Assembly: GCA_900552465.1 (NCBI GenBank)
Contig: URZO01000094.1
Location: 1-15,254, forward strand
Source: an uncultured Parabacteroides sp.
GTDB lineage: Bacteria; Bacteroidota; Bacteroidia; Bacteroidales; Tannerellaceae
Reading direction: 5' to 3'
DNA length: 15,254 nt
The position numbers and the translations under genes are program-made. Below the pieces are notes generated by a model. That model had not been told where the DNA came from. It saw only the letters and a program-made list of their open reading frames with translations, and searched no databases. Within the stretch, counting starts at the first letter, position 1. Every line of letters begins with the position of its first letter. Below are positions 15,174-15,254 of the stretch, one piece after another.

Positions 15174-15254
15174 GTCCGCCGGGCGGTGAACGATCGTCCG
15201 CTTGCCGGTGAACGATCGTCCGGCGGCCAGCGAACGATCGTTCGCCGCCCGGCG
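15174..15254. repeat. GC-rich tandem 22-bp repeats with dyad symmetry, cut by the window end
   Basis: Three units at 15185-15206, 15207-15228 and 15229-15250 share GGTGAACGATCGTCCG or its variant AGCGAACGATCGTTCG, followed by a 6-base GC-rich linker. A partial unit precedes (GTCCGCCGGGC, 15174-15184) and GGCG begins another at the window end. Each core holds the palindrome ACGATCGT; in the third unit CGAACGATCGTTCG (15231-15244) is perfect. In addition, 15177-15200 matches the reverse complement of 15231-15254 at 22 of 24 positions, so the block can also fold as one large hairpin. Confidence 0.9.

Noticed and set aside
15174..15254. CRISPR array
   Set aside because: The 22-bp units are contiguous repeats with 6-base near-identical linkers, not repeats separated by unique spacers, and no cas gene is near.
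15174..15254. Plasmid or chromosomal replication origin iterons
   Set aside because: The spacing is iteron-like, but there is no replication initiator gene, DnaA boxes or AT-rich unwinding region in view; kept only as a remote alternative.

Overview
The window is Bacteroidota chromosome, most likely Bacteroides or Parabacteroides. This rests on the RpoC sequence, on promoters of the Bacteroidota type (TTTG about 20 bases before TAnnTTTG), on the near absence of Shine-Dalgarno sequences, and on gene families typical of gut Bacteroidales: DUF3467, Wzi-like capsule assembly protein, TPR histidine kinase and GH95 fucosidase. I see no tRNA, rRNA, insertion sequence, CRISPR array or phage gene.

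Layout. (1) 3-4268: rpoC, lacking only its first codons because the window begins inside it, closed by a hairpin terminator. (2) 4337-6151: a promoter and a two-gene unit, a secreted endonuclease/exonuclease/phosphatase-fold protein followed 5 bases later by an AraC-type regulator. (3) 6152-6490: a 339-base gap that is not empty. It holds a 15-bp direct repeat with a 21-bp period abutting a good promoter, then about 155 untranslated bases, then a strong terminator. This looks like a regulated small RNA gene or an orphaned leader. (4) 6491-7043: a DUF3467 gene and a convergent 56-residue membrane protein gene, sharing a perfect 40-bp palindromic bidirectional terminator. (5) 7169-7918: a PlsC-type acyltransferase, convergent (1-base gap) with (6) the minus-strand operon 10433-7920, an exported alpha/beta hydrolase followed by a Wzi-like outer-membrane barrel protein. 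(7) 10605-12569: a periplasmic-TPR histidine kinase with no response regulator beside it. (8) 12646-15105: a secreted GH95 alpha-L-fucosidase-family enzyme, visibly GC-richer than the genes before it. (9) 15174-15254: GC-rich tandem 22-bp repeats with nested dyad symmetry, running off the window end.

Working together. rpoC is housekeeping; everything after it is envelope or carbohydrate related: lipid acylation (PlsC), capsule or surface export (Wzi), exported hydrolases, a periplasmic sensor and a fucosidase. The most interesting signals are non-coding: the AraC-like operator pair with its short terminated transcript, an inverted repeat that could hide the fucosidase start codon, and the terminal repeat array. 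I found no multi-gene defence or mobile system.
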